Origin: Cornus controversa
Lineage: Eukaryota; Streptophyta; Magnoliopsida; Cornales; Cornaceae
Length of the DNA stretch: 64,000 nucleotides
Reading direction: 5' to 3'
NCBI GenBank assembly: GCA_026545225.1
Contig: CM048846.1
Location: 18,836,501 to 18,900,500, forward strand
A model generated the notes under the pieces. That model searched no databases, was not told the DNA's origin, and saw only the letters and a program-made list of their open reading frames with translations. The position numbers were made by a program, and so were the translations under genes. Positions 1 to 10,574 of this stretch are shown in pieces (position 1 is the first letter of the stretch; the number at the start of each line of letters is the position of its first letter).

Positions 1-395
1 GTGTGTATATATATATGGAAGAAATAATTTAATTTTGTATCTCACACTTAATAATATGAGTCTCCTACTGCTGTACCATATTAATGGTCTCCGTTCATAA
101 TTAAATCTAGTAAACTAATTTGCAGATTTAATTATAATTCGATTTAATGCAACTACACTCACCGTTATCAAATAAATTATTGGAAAAAATTTCATTATAT
201 TTAATTACCAAAACTTTATGGGCCTAAGGTTGTATCTGACTCCTCTCCATTGTTGAGGTGGAGTGGTTACTACATGTGGTAGACAGCGTTCCATGTTAGT
301 GAAAGCAGGAACAAAATACCATCATACCATGGCTATGTTTGAATGAGTTACAAAGAAAAAAGAAGAAAAATATAGTAGCAACCTCTTGTTTTTTT
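1..395. other. Flank matching the DNA downstream of NLR-B
   Basis: No gene is seen here. The first 350 bases match about 41550-41905, which begins some 275 bases after the stop codon of NLR-B, with small indels only. They therefore look like the 3' flank of another NLR copy lying just left of the window. The stretch ends in a poly-T tract at about 390-407. Confidence 0.7.
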
Positions 396-1257
396 TTTTT
401 TTTTTTTCTGTAGATAAGATGAAGATGTGGGATTTTTTTTCTTCTTCTTTTTATTGGGGTGTTTTATTATGTGCAAAACCTTCCATCATGAGAAAACAGG
501 TAAGATGTCATCTAAAAATCACTTTTGAGTAAAATTTTAAATACATTTACCTCGCAAATTCGCACATAAACCTAGTTGATTATACTTGAATTATTACTAA
601 ACACTTCCACTACCTTTGGCAAAAGGGTTATTTAGTTCTAACCTAAACAATCTCAACTATTTTATTCACTTATCCTACATTAAGAGACATTTGGTAGAAC
701 TAATGCCCCAATATAGGTAAGTGAACTGTGAGACCTTAATAAGACCAATATATGTGTTTCAAAAATGATAACATCTATAAGTGTGTCACTTTTGGGAAAC
801 ATCACCCACTTTGATTATTACCTTGAAAGAGTCACTTTACGATCCTCCTAAAGTTCAAGAAATGACCTAAACCGTAGAAGTTCCATTTTGCTTAGGTTCA
901 CAAATTTTCCATTTTGTTTTATTATAGTGCACATAAACTTAACCCAAACATTTATGAAACAATTGATTTCACGGTAACATAAATAGGTTTAAGCTAAATA
1001 AAGCTTCTGGTGGTATATCAAAAAATTACACATAATTGTAATTGCGAAAGAATATGTACCAAAAACACATTATTGGCATTCTTTTCACATTTGAACATTT
1101 AATTAAAAAAATTCAATAAAAGTGAGTACTTAATATCACCTTTATAAGATGCGCATCGGTGGCCTTAAGACCCAATTCATATAAACATGGATCAAATATA
1201 ATCAAAATATAAATAGGATACTATTTATAAGTTATTAGCATTAGTGGCCTCTAAATC

Positions 1258-1299
<42 letters not shown>

Positions 1300-1777
1300 C
1301 TTAAAGTGCCTTTTGGGCAAATTTAAACTTTGAATACATGTCATATGTATATAGACATGGTGGACCATTACCTAAACCAAAAAGCCCACTTGCTTCAAAA
1401 ATTAAATCTCATGTTATACCAAACCGATTAAAATACACATATAAAGAAGATCACAAATGCATCAAACTAATCTTAAAGTACTGTACATGTACATGTAAAC
1501 TTCACATGAATTTCAAGAATCTATTATATCTAAACACACTTATCAGAACGTGTGGGTGTTTTTTACGTGTGTGCGTATAAAAATCTTTCAAGGAATTCAA
1601 TTATGTAAACTTACGAATTTTGTGAGGAAGTTTATCCGCAAACGGTGACGAATACGTTCTGATAAGTTTGACACAAGGAAACATATTACATGTCTAAGAT
1701 GAAGTCGAAGTCAATGATTAATTCATGTCATCCATTACTTTTATTTTTTTTTATGTACTCCTCCCGCGTAAACTTCA
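396..1777. other. Upstream flank of NLR-A, duplicated at 52840-54330
   Basis: Non-coding AT-rich DNA. From about 460 it aligns almost continuously with 52850-54320 upstream of NLR-C, so it belongs to the duplicated block. A short piece at 408-420 matches the sequence beside the exon-1 stub at 42980-42995. It holds a (TA)n microsatellite at 1261-1296. An 80-codon open frame at 1338 is broken in the paralogous copy and is not called. Confidence 0.7.
1261..1296. repeat. (TA)n microsatellite
   Basis: Uninterrupted AT dinucleotide run of about 36 bases. The paralogous place near 53775 holds only a short degenerate run, so the tract length differs between the two duplicated flanks. Confidence 0.9.
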
Positions 1778-3612
1778 AGAACCAAGACTGAAGATGACGG
1801 ACATCTTGTATCATATACTCTTTTTTATGCTTGGTTATGTTTGCTATCTTGTAGTGCTTGTTCATTGTATGTAATTTTGCTGTTCGTATGAACGTCTTAA
1901 TTAGTATTTACAATTTAATGGCTATTTTATTCATATAAAGGAAGTTCTTATTAATCAAATAAGAGATGCAACTGTTTTCAGTAAATTTGATTGTAAATCT
2001 GATTTTTGGCAAATAAAATTAATAAAATTATCCAAGCCACTAACTGCGTTTAGTACACCGACAGGACATTATCAATAGAATGTAATGTCTTTTGGTTTAA
2101 ATACCGCACCACAAATTTTTCAAAGATGGATGGATTCAATCTTTCATATCTTTAAAAAATTTTGTGTTGTTTATATTGATGATATTCTTGTGTTTTCTAA
2201 AACCAAAGATGAACACCGCTCTCATCTAAAATTATTCTGTAAAACAATACAGAAACATGATATTATTTTTCTCCAAAGAAAATCAATCTAGAATAATGTA
2301 GAATTAATTTTCTTGGACTTGAAATAACCTCCACTGGAATAAAACTCCAAGAGCATATAATCTCTAAAATCAGAGATTTTCCTAATCATCTTTTTGATAA
2401 AAAAAATAACTGCAAAGTTTTTTAGGACTTCTTAATTATGAAAGAAATTTTATTAAAAATCTTTCTAAAAAAGAAATTCCTTTGCTAAAAAAACTTCAAA
2501 AAATCAAACTTTTACACGGACACAAGATGATAGTTTTGTCCTACAGCAGATAAAAAAGGATCTAGCTAATATTCCTAATATTTATTTTTCTCAAACAGGT
2601 GAAAAACTTATTCTTGAAACAGATGCCTTCGACTTATGTTGATGATGTGTTTTAAAGGCTATAAGAAAATATCTCTGGCCCTCAGATAGTGATGAACCAC
2701 ATCATCTTATTAGACCTCTTAAACGACCACTTCCCAAAAAACTTCAAAAGGAAGAATTAATTTGTGATTATAATTCTGGCAAAATTCAAATCAAATGAAC
2801 AGAATTATATCATTTTTGAAAAAGAACTTCTAGCTATAAAATTAGCTTTAAAACGATTTCACATTTATTTAGCTCCCGAGAATTTTATTGTTCGAACAGA
2901 TAATCAATCTGTTAGAGATTTTCTCATTAATAAGAAAAATTGTATCAATGGAAGACGCCTTGAATGGTATAATTCTATTTCTCTCTATTCCTTTGAAGTC
3001 GAGCATCTCAAGGGATCTAATAATTTTCTTACTGACTTTTTTAGCAGGAATTTTCAAGATGGAGAGAGATAAAGGAAAAGGAAAAAAGAATGAATGAGTG
3101 ACAATTGCCAAAAAAGCACCAAAACCACCCAAAATTCCTACATCCATAAATCAATGGTTTGTTGTCTTTGCAGGTTTTCGACCTGGAATTTATGCAACTT
3201 GGTCTGAATGTTTTTACCAGACAAATAAAAAATATTTTCAGATCACTGATTCTATCAAAGTCTCCGATTTTTATAATCCTGAACTTCCTAATATTATATA
3301 CGAAAACCTCAATATGGAATGGAAATCCTATGTCACTGATCAAAGGAAAAATTTTCGACATAATCTAAGTACTTTAACTAAACAAATAGCTGATTTACAT
3401 ATTGTCAATAACAAATTTTTATCTTGATCATCACAACTATATTAATCTGGAAGATGGAATCCCAAAACTCAGTCTTGGAACTCATCTTCTCTGGCCTATG
3501 GAAATGCTTGATTGGAGAATTATTAATAAAGTAATTATCCAATCTCACTACCCTGAAAGAGATCTCCCAACCATGATCAAATCCATGATCTTTAAACAGT
3601 GAATTTTCAAAC
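1778..3612 (+). pseudogene. Relic of an endogenous pararetrovirus (Caulimoviridae) pol region
   Basis: Broken pieces of a reverse-transcribing virus polyprotein lie in order on the plus strand. Reverse transcriptase fragments span about 1935-2330, with the YIDD catalytic box near 2173 preceded by a FGLNTAPQIFQR-type motif. RNase H fragments span about 2600-3072 and include a FEKELLAI motif. A segment at 3098-3427 contains a WFVVFAGFRPGIY motif resembling the Cauli_VI / RNase H N-terminal domain of caulimovirids. Stops and frameshifts separate the parts and no LTRs are seen, so it cannot be expressed as a functional pol. The motif layout fits Caulimoviridae better than Ty3/gypsy; the genus is not determined. 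The paralogous flank of NLR-C lacks this whole insert: the two flanks rejoin around 1775 and 3613. Confidence 0.75.
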
Positions 3613-3839
3613 CCAAATAGTGAAGGAGATAAAAACAATGAACTCGTGATCGAGATATATGTAGGCTTTGTTTGGTAGAGTTTTTGTTATAATTTTTAAG
3701 CAAAAGAAAAAAGAAGCAGAAGCTAAATAAGGAAGCTGGTAATGCTATTTTGGACTCCAAAACTCTTCAGTCTTACCAATCTAAACACTCTTGTACTTTA
3801 ATTGATCAAATCTCTGTACCGGCAACAATACATAAAATA
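3613..3839. other. Intergenic flank shared with NLR-C
   Basis: Short non-coding stretch matching 54345-54590 on the NLR-C side. No gene or regulatory element is recognised. Confidence 0.6.
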
Positions 3840-4250
3840 AATTTTATTCTATTTGTTTTCTTGATTTTTATAATAAAAAAAATCATAGTCCTAACAATGG
3901 CTCTGATACCAAATTTTGGATTTTAATTCATATTCAACTTGTAGAAATAAAAAATACAGCAATAATTATAAATGAGATTTAATTGACATACTTGATTGAT
4001 AATATAACCCTTAGAATACTTAGAGAGCTCTAGCCCCACATTCAGAATAGTCCTCCAAAAGGACTGAATAAGGGTTTGAAAATTCTTATATATAACAATA
4101 ACATGGACGACTTCTCTACAAATAAATATACTTGAACCAAAATTGAAAAATCACAATCCTATGATATAATAAATATTATATTATCAATTAGAGCAAGACT
4201 GACCAGGATAACTCCAATCCATCAATTAACGAACAATTTCAAGTGAGAAT
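3840..4250 (-). mobile_element. Copia fragment: primer-binding site and partial 5' LTR
   Basis: The complement of an initiator-tRNA-Met primer-binding site (gctctgatacca) lies at 3900-3911. It is followed by sequence matching the LTR at 42996-43476, so this is the 5' end of a minus-strand Copia element of that family. The outer LTR end is degraded and merges with an NLR exon relic. The paralogous NLR-C flank keeps only the last 60 or so bases (54595-54655). This points to a deletion there or to different recombination histories. Confidence 0.6.
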
Positions 4251-4273
4251 GGATGAAATTGAAGCATATGCGA

Positions 4274-4340
4274 GAGACTACGTTGGCGAAAATGGTCCGT
4301 CATGACGTGGAAATTGAAGGTATTGATTATTATGTCTTCG
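4274..4340 (+). pseudogene. Relic of NLR exon 1 3' end with its splice donor
   Basis: About 55 bases match the end of NLR exon 1, from the second half of the P-loop through the codons for a CHDVEIEG-like peptide, and then the GT donor and first intron bases. The rest of that gene is missing. The same relic sits upstream of NLR-C. It is the remains of an additional NLR copy that existed before the A/C duplication. Confidence 0.7.
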
Positions 4341-4800
4341 TTTTATGTTGAATTTAATTTGGTGAATATCACACGCATTAGGAACCAGGAGGGAAACCAG
4401 TCGTGCATTTGGATGAGCGAGTATTTTGAAATGAAAGAGAGACGATGGTTGGTACATTAGATGTAGGGGAAATATATCTTATATTAGGATCTTGTACGAT
4501 AAGACCCTTGTGTCCACGTGGAATTCGAAATCAACCTGAAAGTTCTTCTATTGGAGCGCGTATTGTATTTGAAACTCAATTTATAGTTGGTCCTTCGTCA
4601 GCCCATTCCAGACGAAGGTGATGTAAAAGAGCGAAAGACACAGTACTTTCAACCTCAATTCACAAATCAAAACACGCTTGGCAGATACAACTTAAATTAC
4701 AGGAGAAATCAGAGAAACTTCTGAAATTTTGCTTATCACACACTTCACGCCAGAACTTCATTTAAAAGTTGAAAGCCTAAAACGGAAACGGAAGATTCAG
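4341..4800. other. Proximal upstream region of NLR-A
   Basis: Non-coding, nearly identical to 54745-55187 upstream of NLR-C except for small indels (for example about 30 bases at 4485-4515 missing in the C copy). This is the likely promoter region. I could not place a convincing TATA box. Confidence 0.45.
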
Positions 4801-4838
4801 AAACCAAATTCCTCTTGATTTTCAGTGAATTGGGTTTT
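4801..4838 (+). promoter_or_regulatory. Conserved 5' leader of the NLR genes
   Basis: A block containing CCTCTTGATTTTCAGT sits 24-40 bases before the start codon in all four NLR loci (also near 35188, 55195 and 60655). Surrounding upstream DNA of B and D is much less similar, so this short stretch is unusually conserved. It is probably transcribed 5' UTR. Its function is not known. Confidence 0.5.
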
Positions 4839-4861
4839 TGTGTGCAGAGGAAAACATATCG

Positions 4862-7800
4862 ATGGTGTTGGAGCTCATTGGAGGGGATGATTTGGAAGCA
4901 GCATTTGGTGAATTACTGAAAGCTGTTCTTGACGTCAAAGACAAAGCCATCAACTTCAAGTCCAACCTCGACCGACTCGAATCAAAATTGAATTCTATTG
5001 GACCAATTGTACGTGAAATTGAGAACTTGAACAGAGTATTGGACTTTCCGGAGGGAGAAGCCAAAATGTTCATCAATCGGTTGAAAGAGGCAACGAAGCT
5101 GGTCCGCAAGTGTTCAAAAACCAAATGTTTGAATTGCTTCAAGAGACCTTCCTACTCGAAGAAGCTCATCGAAATGGAAGATTTGCTTGTGATATTCTTT
5201 CAGACCAATGCGCAAGCTCCAGAGACAATGGATAGCAGAAAGATTCTGGTGAAGGTGAATGAAATTGATGCGAAATTGGATAGATTGCGGTCGAGTATGA
5301 GAAAATGTGGGCGGGTTTGTGATCCGAATGTGTTTGTAGGTTCGTGTGGAGCTCCGAGAGTTTCGGATTTTATTGTTGGATTAGATGTGCCTCTTCAAGA
5401 ATTGAAGAGGAAGTTGCTAAATGATGGTGTACAAGTGGTCGTGCTTACGGCTTCTGGAGGATGTGGGAAGACTACGTTGGCCAAAATGCTCTGCCATGAT
5501 GTCGAAATTGAAGGTATTCATATAGTGATTATCTCATCTTCTTGGCTTTGTTGTTATTCTTATTTTTTTTTCTTTGGTAAATGTCGTGTCCTATTCATCC
5601 CACAACGGGGCTGAACCGAATGGGGTGCACGTGTTTAGTTTTGTGCTATGTTACATGGACTCGGGTACATCTGACGGGTGGATGCGTATCCAAATGTTAA
5701 ACGTGTCAAATTAAAAATAAAAGAACACATGGACACCACTAAATACTCATATTATTTAATATTTTTATTCTATTTTTTGGACAAAAATAATGTCTTTGTA
5801 TAAAATTGTGTGTAATATAGGCGATTCACTCCTTTTGAAATAATAATAAAATAAAATAAAATTATATGAGATATTTTTTAGGTGTATGTACAACCAAAAG
5901 TATTGGACACATATTCTATACCCATGTAATACGCGAAATATATATATATATGTGGATGTGGGTGGTTGACCGAATGAATGGATCAAAATAAAAGAAGGAA
6001 GAAGGTAAGAAGAGCCAGACCAAGTGGTCGGCTGAAGAAGAGAACAGAGAAGAAAGAAAAGAAGAAAAAGAAGGGAAAAAGGTAGAAGGAAAGAGAGAAG
6101 AGAGAGAGAGCCGAGAGAGAGAAATAGTTTGGGAGAGAAGGAACCGAGAATGGAGGAGGTTGCCACGGTGGGTACGGACAAGGATGGGGGTGACGGCAGC
6201 GAGCGGTGGCCGGAGTGATGGGTCTTCGGCAGGTGGATTATGTGGTTGGGTGGCCGGACATGGTGATTGTTACGGATCCACCCATGTGGGTTCGGCTGAT
6301 GGTTGAGTGGGATGGAGAGTGTCCAACCAAAAGTGTCCAAGTAAAAATAATGTCTTTGTATAAAATTGTGTCTAAAATAAGCGTTTCATTCATTTTGAAA
6401 CAACAATAAAATTAAATTAAATTATATGAGATACTTTTTAGGTTCACGTCCAATCAAAAGTGTTAGACATATATTCTATATGAGCAATGCTACACGTTAT
6501 GAAATTATTTCATGAATTTGTATCATGAATGATGTGGCAGGTAACGTGGAGAGTTAGTATTGGTGGGATTTTCCCCATACACAGAGTCCCATGATATTAT
6601 TACCGAATCTCACCAATACTAACTCTCCACGTTACCTGTCACATCATTCATGATACAAATTTATGAAATAATTTCATGACGTTTAGCATTTCTCATTCTA
6701 TATTCATATTCGTATAATGTGTCTGACACGACTACTTTACCTATTTTTAAAGAGTCCATGTAACATAGGTTTTGGAGCAATGATACACGTCATAAAAATA
6801 TTTCATGAATTTTTATTTTGAATGATGTGGCAATTAAATGGTGAGTTAGTATTGGTGGAATTCCCCTCATACACGGAATCTCAATGATATTATCACCTGC
6901 CACATCATTCATGATAAAATTTCATGACGTTTAGCATTTCCCTAGGTTTTGGGCTCTTAAAACAGTATTCGATAAACATAAAACAATGTTTAAACGAACA
7001 ACAAAAGACATTTCTTTGAAATCTAAAACTACTGACCAAATGCATTTTGGAATTTTGATTAAATCTATGAACTTCTTAAAATTTTTGGTGGTGTTACATT
7101 CTTTAGTTGTAACGTATTTGAAAATGCCATGCTTGGACAGGAAAATTTAGGGACAATATTTTCTTTGTCACGGTTTCAAAGACTCCCAACCTCAAGGTCA
7201 TTGTTCACAACATGTTTCAACATAAGAATTTTCAAGTGTCTGAGTTTCAAAATGACGAGGAGGCAATTGACAAATTTGGAAACTTGCTGGGCCAGAATGA
7301 AATAGGAACAAGTCCTAAGTTGTTGGTCCTGGATGATGTTTGGTCTGGATCAGAATCCCTTATTGAGAAATTCATGTTCCCAATACCAGAATACAAGATA
7401 TTGGTTACATCAAGATTTGTATTTCCTAGATTTGATTCTACGTATGACTTGAAACTGTTGAATGATCAAGATGCCATGGCTCTATTTCGTAATTCCGCAT
7501 TTCCTCAAGGTGGGAGCTCTAACATACCAGATGATCTTGTCAATGAGGTAAAATACAAACGCTTGTATGGATAAAAGCTAATATATTTTTTCTGTTTACT
7601 TATCTGCAATTCTGCATTAGTTCCATTTAATTGAAGATCAAAAAGTAGAGTTTGTGTATACTTGTCTGCAATTCTGCATTACTTCCCTTGCAAGAAACTG
7701 CAACTAATATAATTTCCCGCATCAAATTGCAGATAGTGAGAGGCTGTAGGGGATTCCCACTGGCCCTTACAGTGGTTGGTCAATCACTACGTGGACAACC

Positions 7801-9371
7801 TGTGGTGTTCTGGAGCCGTACACTGAAGCAATGGTCTGAAGGACAATCCATTTTTGATTCCAACAGTGATCTGCTTATTCGTCTCCAAACTAGCATTGAT
7901 GCTTTGGGTGAAAAAACTAATGTCAAGGAGTGTTTCCTGGACCTAGGTTCATTTCCTGAAGATAAAAGGATCCCTGCCACCACTCTTATCGATATCGGGG
8001 TGGAACTGTACAACCTAGATGAAGACGATGCTCTTGCCAACATCTATGAACTATCCACCCGAAATTTGGTTAATCTTGTGCATACAAGGTATTCTAGATT
8101 CCTATTTTTTCCTTAAAATGACCAATCATGGTTTGCTTGATGATGTCTTGTGTGTTAGTTTGCAAAAAGGGCCATCATGAAATGAATTTGACCGTAAGTA
8201 AACCTGGTTTACTCCCATTCACAGGAAAGATGCAATTGAGGTTGATGGCAATGAGCATTTTGTCACGCAGCATGATCTACTGAGAGAGCTGGCTATTTAC
8301 CAGAGTAGCCAAGAGCCTGTAGAACAGAGGAAAAGGTTAATTATGGACATAAGAGGAAATGACCTTCCCAAATGGTCGATTGAACAAATGCAACAACCCT
8401 TCTATGCCCGCCTCTTGTCCATCTCTACAGGTTTGCTCATCTAACATTTTCAAAATGAAGCTTGCTGCAAAATCTTCGGTATTTTTTTTTTCTTTTTCCC
8501 CCCAATTCACAATGTGCGGAATTTGATGGCAGATGAAACATTCTCCTCAAGTTGGTGCGATATCCAACTTCCTGAACTTGAAGTTCTAATATGGAATTTT
8601 CAGACAAGGAACTACAACCTCCCTGAATTCATGGAGAAAATGGACCAATTGAAGGTTCTGATTGTCACAAATTATGGTCTCTGCCGAGCTAAACTGAGCA
8701 ACTTTCCTTTACTTGGTTCTTTGTCCAGTCTAAAGAGAATGAGACTAGAGAATGTTTCAGTTTCTTTCCTTAGTAAATCCACATTCCAATTCAGTAATTT
8801 GCGGAAGATATCCTTGATTATGTGTGATATTGGCGAGGCCTTTAGAAACCGTACCATCGATATCCCCCATATGTTCCCAAATCTTATGGAGATTGATATT
8901 GACTGTTGCATTGATTTAGTTGAATTGCCTGAGGGGTTTTGTGATATTGCCTGCCTTAAGAAGCTCAGCATCACTAAATGTCATGATCTGGAAGCACTTC
9001 CTGAAGGATTTGGAAGGCTAACAAGTCTAGAAATGCTGAGGCTTCATGCCTGTACAAACCTTTCGGGGCTACCTGAGTCAATTGGAAACCTCCATGAATT
9101 AAGAGTTCTTGATATATCCGACTGTTTAAGCATGAGTGAATTGCCAATGGGGATTGGTGGGTTGTCTGGTTTGGAAAAGCTTGATATGAGAGGTTGTGAA
9201 TTTCATAAGCTGCCGTCATCAGTGAAGGATCTTTGCCAATTAAAGGGTGTGATATGCGACAAAGAGAGTTCCCATCTCTGGGAACCTTTTAAGACTTCTG
9301 TCAGTGATCTGAACATAAATGTGCTTGATGAAGACATCAATTTGAACTGGCTTCCCAATCTTCACTTCTGA
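4862..9371 (+). CDS. NRG1-like: NLR-A: RPW8-NB-ARC-LRR helper immune receptor (NRG1 type), five exons
   Basis: Exons by splice sites and family homology: 4862-5513, 7141-7547, 7733-8088, 8225-8430, 8533-9371; they join in frame to 819 codons plus stop, a normal NRG1 length. Residues 1-150 form an RPW8-like helical domain. The NB-ARC has P-loop GGCGKTT (199-205), kinase-2 LLVLDDVW (278-285), RNBS-B KILVTSR (303-309), a GLPL-type RGFPLAL (359-365) and QHD (487-489) in place of MHD, as in NRG1/ADR1. LRRs fill about 541-819. Start is the first ATG, at 4862; an upstream in-frame TTG at 4838 is not used here. Family knowledge: NRG1 proteins are helper NLRs that act with EDS1-SAG101 downstream of TIR-NLRs and form calcium-permeable oligomers at the plasma membrane. 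No inactivating change was seen. About twenty residues differ from NLR-C. Intron 1 carries three nested transposable elements. Confidence 0.9.
6050..6310. other. GA-rich then GC-rich block inside the intron 1 element
   Basis: Purine-rich GAAAG/GAGAGA tracts lead into about 170 bases of clearly higher GC than the surroundings. Both strands are open for some distance, but the frames are not conserved in the second copy at 56340-56650, so I do not call a gene. It could be a captured 5' end of an unrelated gene. Confidence 0.4.
6482..6694. mobile_element. MULE-type foldback MITE, copy 1
   Basis: 213 bp, almost entirely an inverted repeat: the arm from 6482 (gagcaatgctacacg) pairs with the arm ending at 6694. 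A 9-bp target duplication, attctatat, is exact at 6473-6481 and 6695-6703. Nine-base duplications are typical of Mutator-like elements. It lies inside the hAT-like element of intron 1 and has no counterpart in NLR-C. Confidence 0.85.
6775..6942. mobile_element. MULE-type MITE, copy 2
   Basis: 168 bp, related to the preceding MITE (same gagcaatg and gcattt ends). The 9-bp duplication taggttttg is exact at 6766-6774 and 6943-6951. The paralogous intron of NLR-C has the uninterrupted empty site at 56661-56669, so this insertion followed the A/C duplication. Confidence 0.9.
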
Positions 9372-9402
9372 GAAACCATAAGAAAATGGTATCTAATTTA
9401 TA

Positions 9403-9687
9403 GGGTAAATACCACTTACACACCCACTCAGATTACGCAATATCCTAACTAGATTTTTTCTAGTTTCAATATTTTCGACTACACCTCCTGTCAGACATCC
9501 GTCAATTTTTTTCTCTTGCTAACATCGTCAAATTCCGTTTGTTAAGCTGACGTGATACTAACGGAAGGGAGAAATTGATACATAAACCTAAAATTCAGGA
9601 AGTGTAATTGAAAATATTGAAACTAGAGGGATCTAATCAGAATATTACCTAAACTGAGGAGGTGTATGTGGTATTTAGTATTTACCC
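9403..9687. mobile_element. MITE-like inverted-repeat element downstream of NLR-A
   Basis: Begins gggtaaatacc and ends ggtattt...tttaccc, with imperfect inverted ends of about 45 bp; no coding capacity. A matching element follows NLR-C (59137-59413), while the NLR-B tail lacks it. Target duplication is unclear. Confidence 0.6.
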
Positions 9688-10574
9688 TTATTTATATTCG
9701 GTAATGTTATTAAATAATTGGTGTTTGTGGTGTTGGAGGTGAGAGGTTGTAAATCATATACTCATTTATTCACTCGAGAGACAGTGGTGTGCCATTATAG
9801 TCTTTTAAGTGTCATTACAGTCTTCAATAAACACGTGTCAATAATTTTTTTATTATTGTATGCCTTGAAAGGAAGAGAATTCCTCGAGCAACTTTATCAT
9901 GCTCTTAATATTGCCCACTCTATTGCTTTAGACTGCTTAGCAAGGTGAAAATGGCAAAATATAAAATTTATTGTTCAATTCCCATCACCAATAGTGGAAG
10001 TTAGGCATTTAAAAAATATTTAAATGTGATGAAGATACAAGCAATTTTCATGTAACTTTTTAGAGGGTGTCTTTACCATAGAATATGTCTACAATACATT
10101 CGGTGTAAATACACAAGATGAATCTGAATCATGCGTGTTACTCAAATAGAATTGGAGTGACCCAAATTTATTTTCAGTTTTGATATGAGGACAATATGCA
10201 CCTCCATTTTCAGTTTTAAATTTAACTAAATTGCACTAAACCCCCTAAACTATTAACTCATTGCAAAATATCCTCTTAGACTCTTGTCTCAATCAAATAA
10301 CATCCTAAACTTGAAAAAAGTGATAACATACTCTCCGTACCCTAACTGCCATCCAATTTCTATTTAATTTAATAGAGAATGATAAGAGAGTTTGATTTAA
10401 TGTTAGGTCAACAATATCGAAATGACATCATTTTCAAATTATTTTGTAGTTAGCGCTTCTTTAAAATTTAATTATTTTTAGTGAAGGGAGGTCACTTTTA
10501 TCATTTCAATATACAACTAACGTCAAGATTTGGCCTTACATGTTAAATTTGTTAGTTTGGGAGGTGTGTTTGAT
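9688..10574. other. Downstream flank of NLR-A, duplicated at 59414-60305
   Basis: Non-coding, closely matching the C-to-D interval. Similarity stops abruptly at about 10574, where the retroelement block begins, so this marks an insertion or rearrangement breakpoint. Confidence 0.65.

Larger units (their letters stand above)
5646..6768. mobile_element. hAT-like non-autonomous element in intron 1 of NLR-A
   Basis: Perfect 17-bp terminal inverted repeats (CTATGTTACATGGACTC) bound the element. An 8-bp duplication gttttgtg lies at 5638-5645 and, partly displaced by a later insertion, at the right end. The intact right copy is visible in the NLR-C intron at 56664-56671. Eight-base duplications with such termini indicate a hAT-type element. 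NLR-D and NLR-B introns lack it. Inside are two direct repeats of about 145 bp (about 5780-5925 and 6335-6480) around a GA-rich and GC-rich block (about 6050-6310). No transposase is present. Confidence 0.75.

Noticed and set aside
1338..1580. 80-codon open frame starting with ATG
   Set aside because: The paralogous sequence near 53850 has indels that break it; no recognisable motif.
4838..4861. An upstream in-frame extension of NLR-A (and of NLR-C at 55225) by eight codons
   Set aside because: It begins with TTG, not ATG, and lies in the conserved leader; the first ATG at 4862 (55249) matches the N-terminal position of NLR-D.
5765..6340. Minus-strand open frame of 191 codons in NLR-A intron 1
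   Set aside because: It lies within a transposable element in an intron, is low-complexity Pro/Ser/Leu-rich from a GA tract, and its frame is not conserved in the NLR-C copy.
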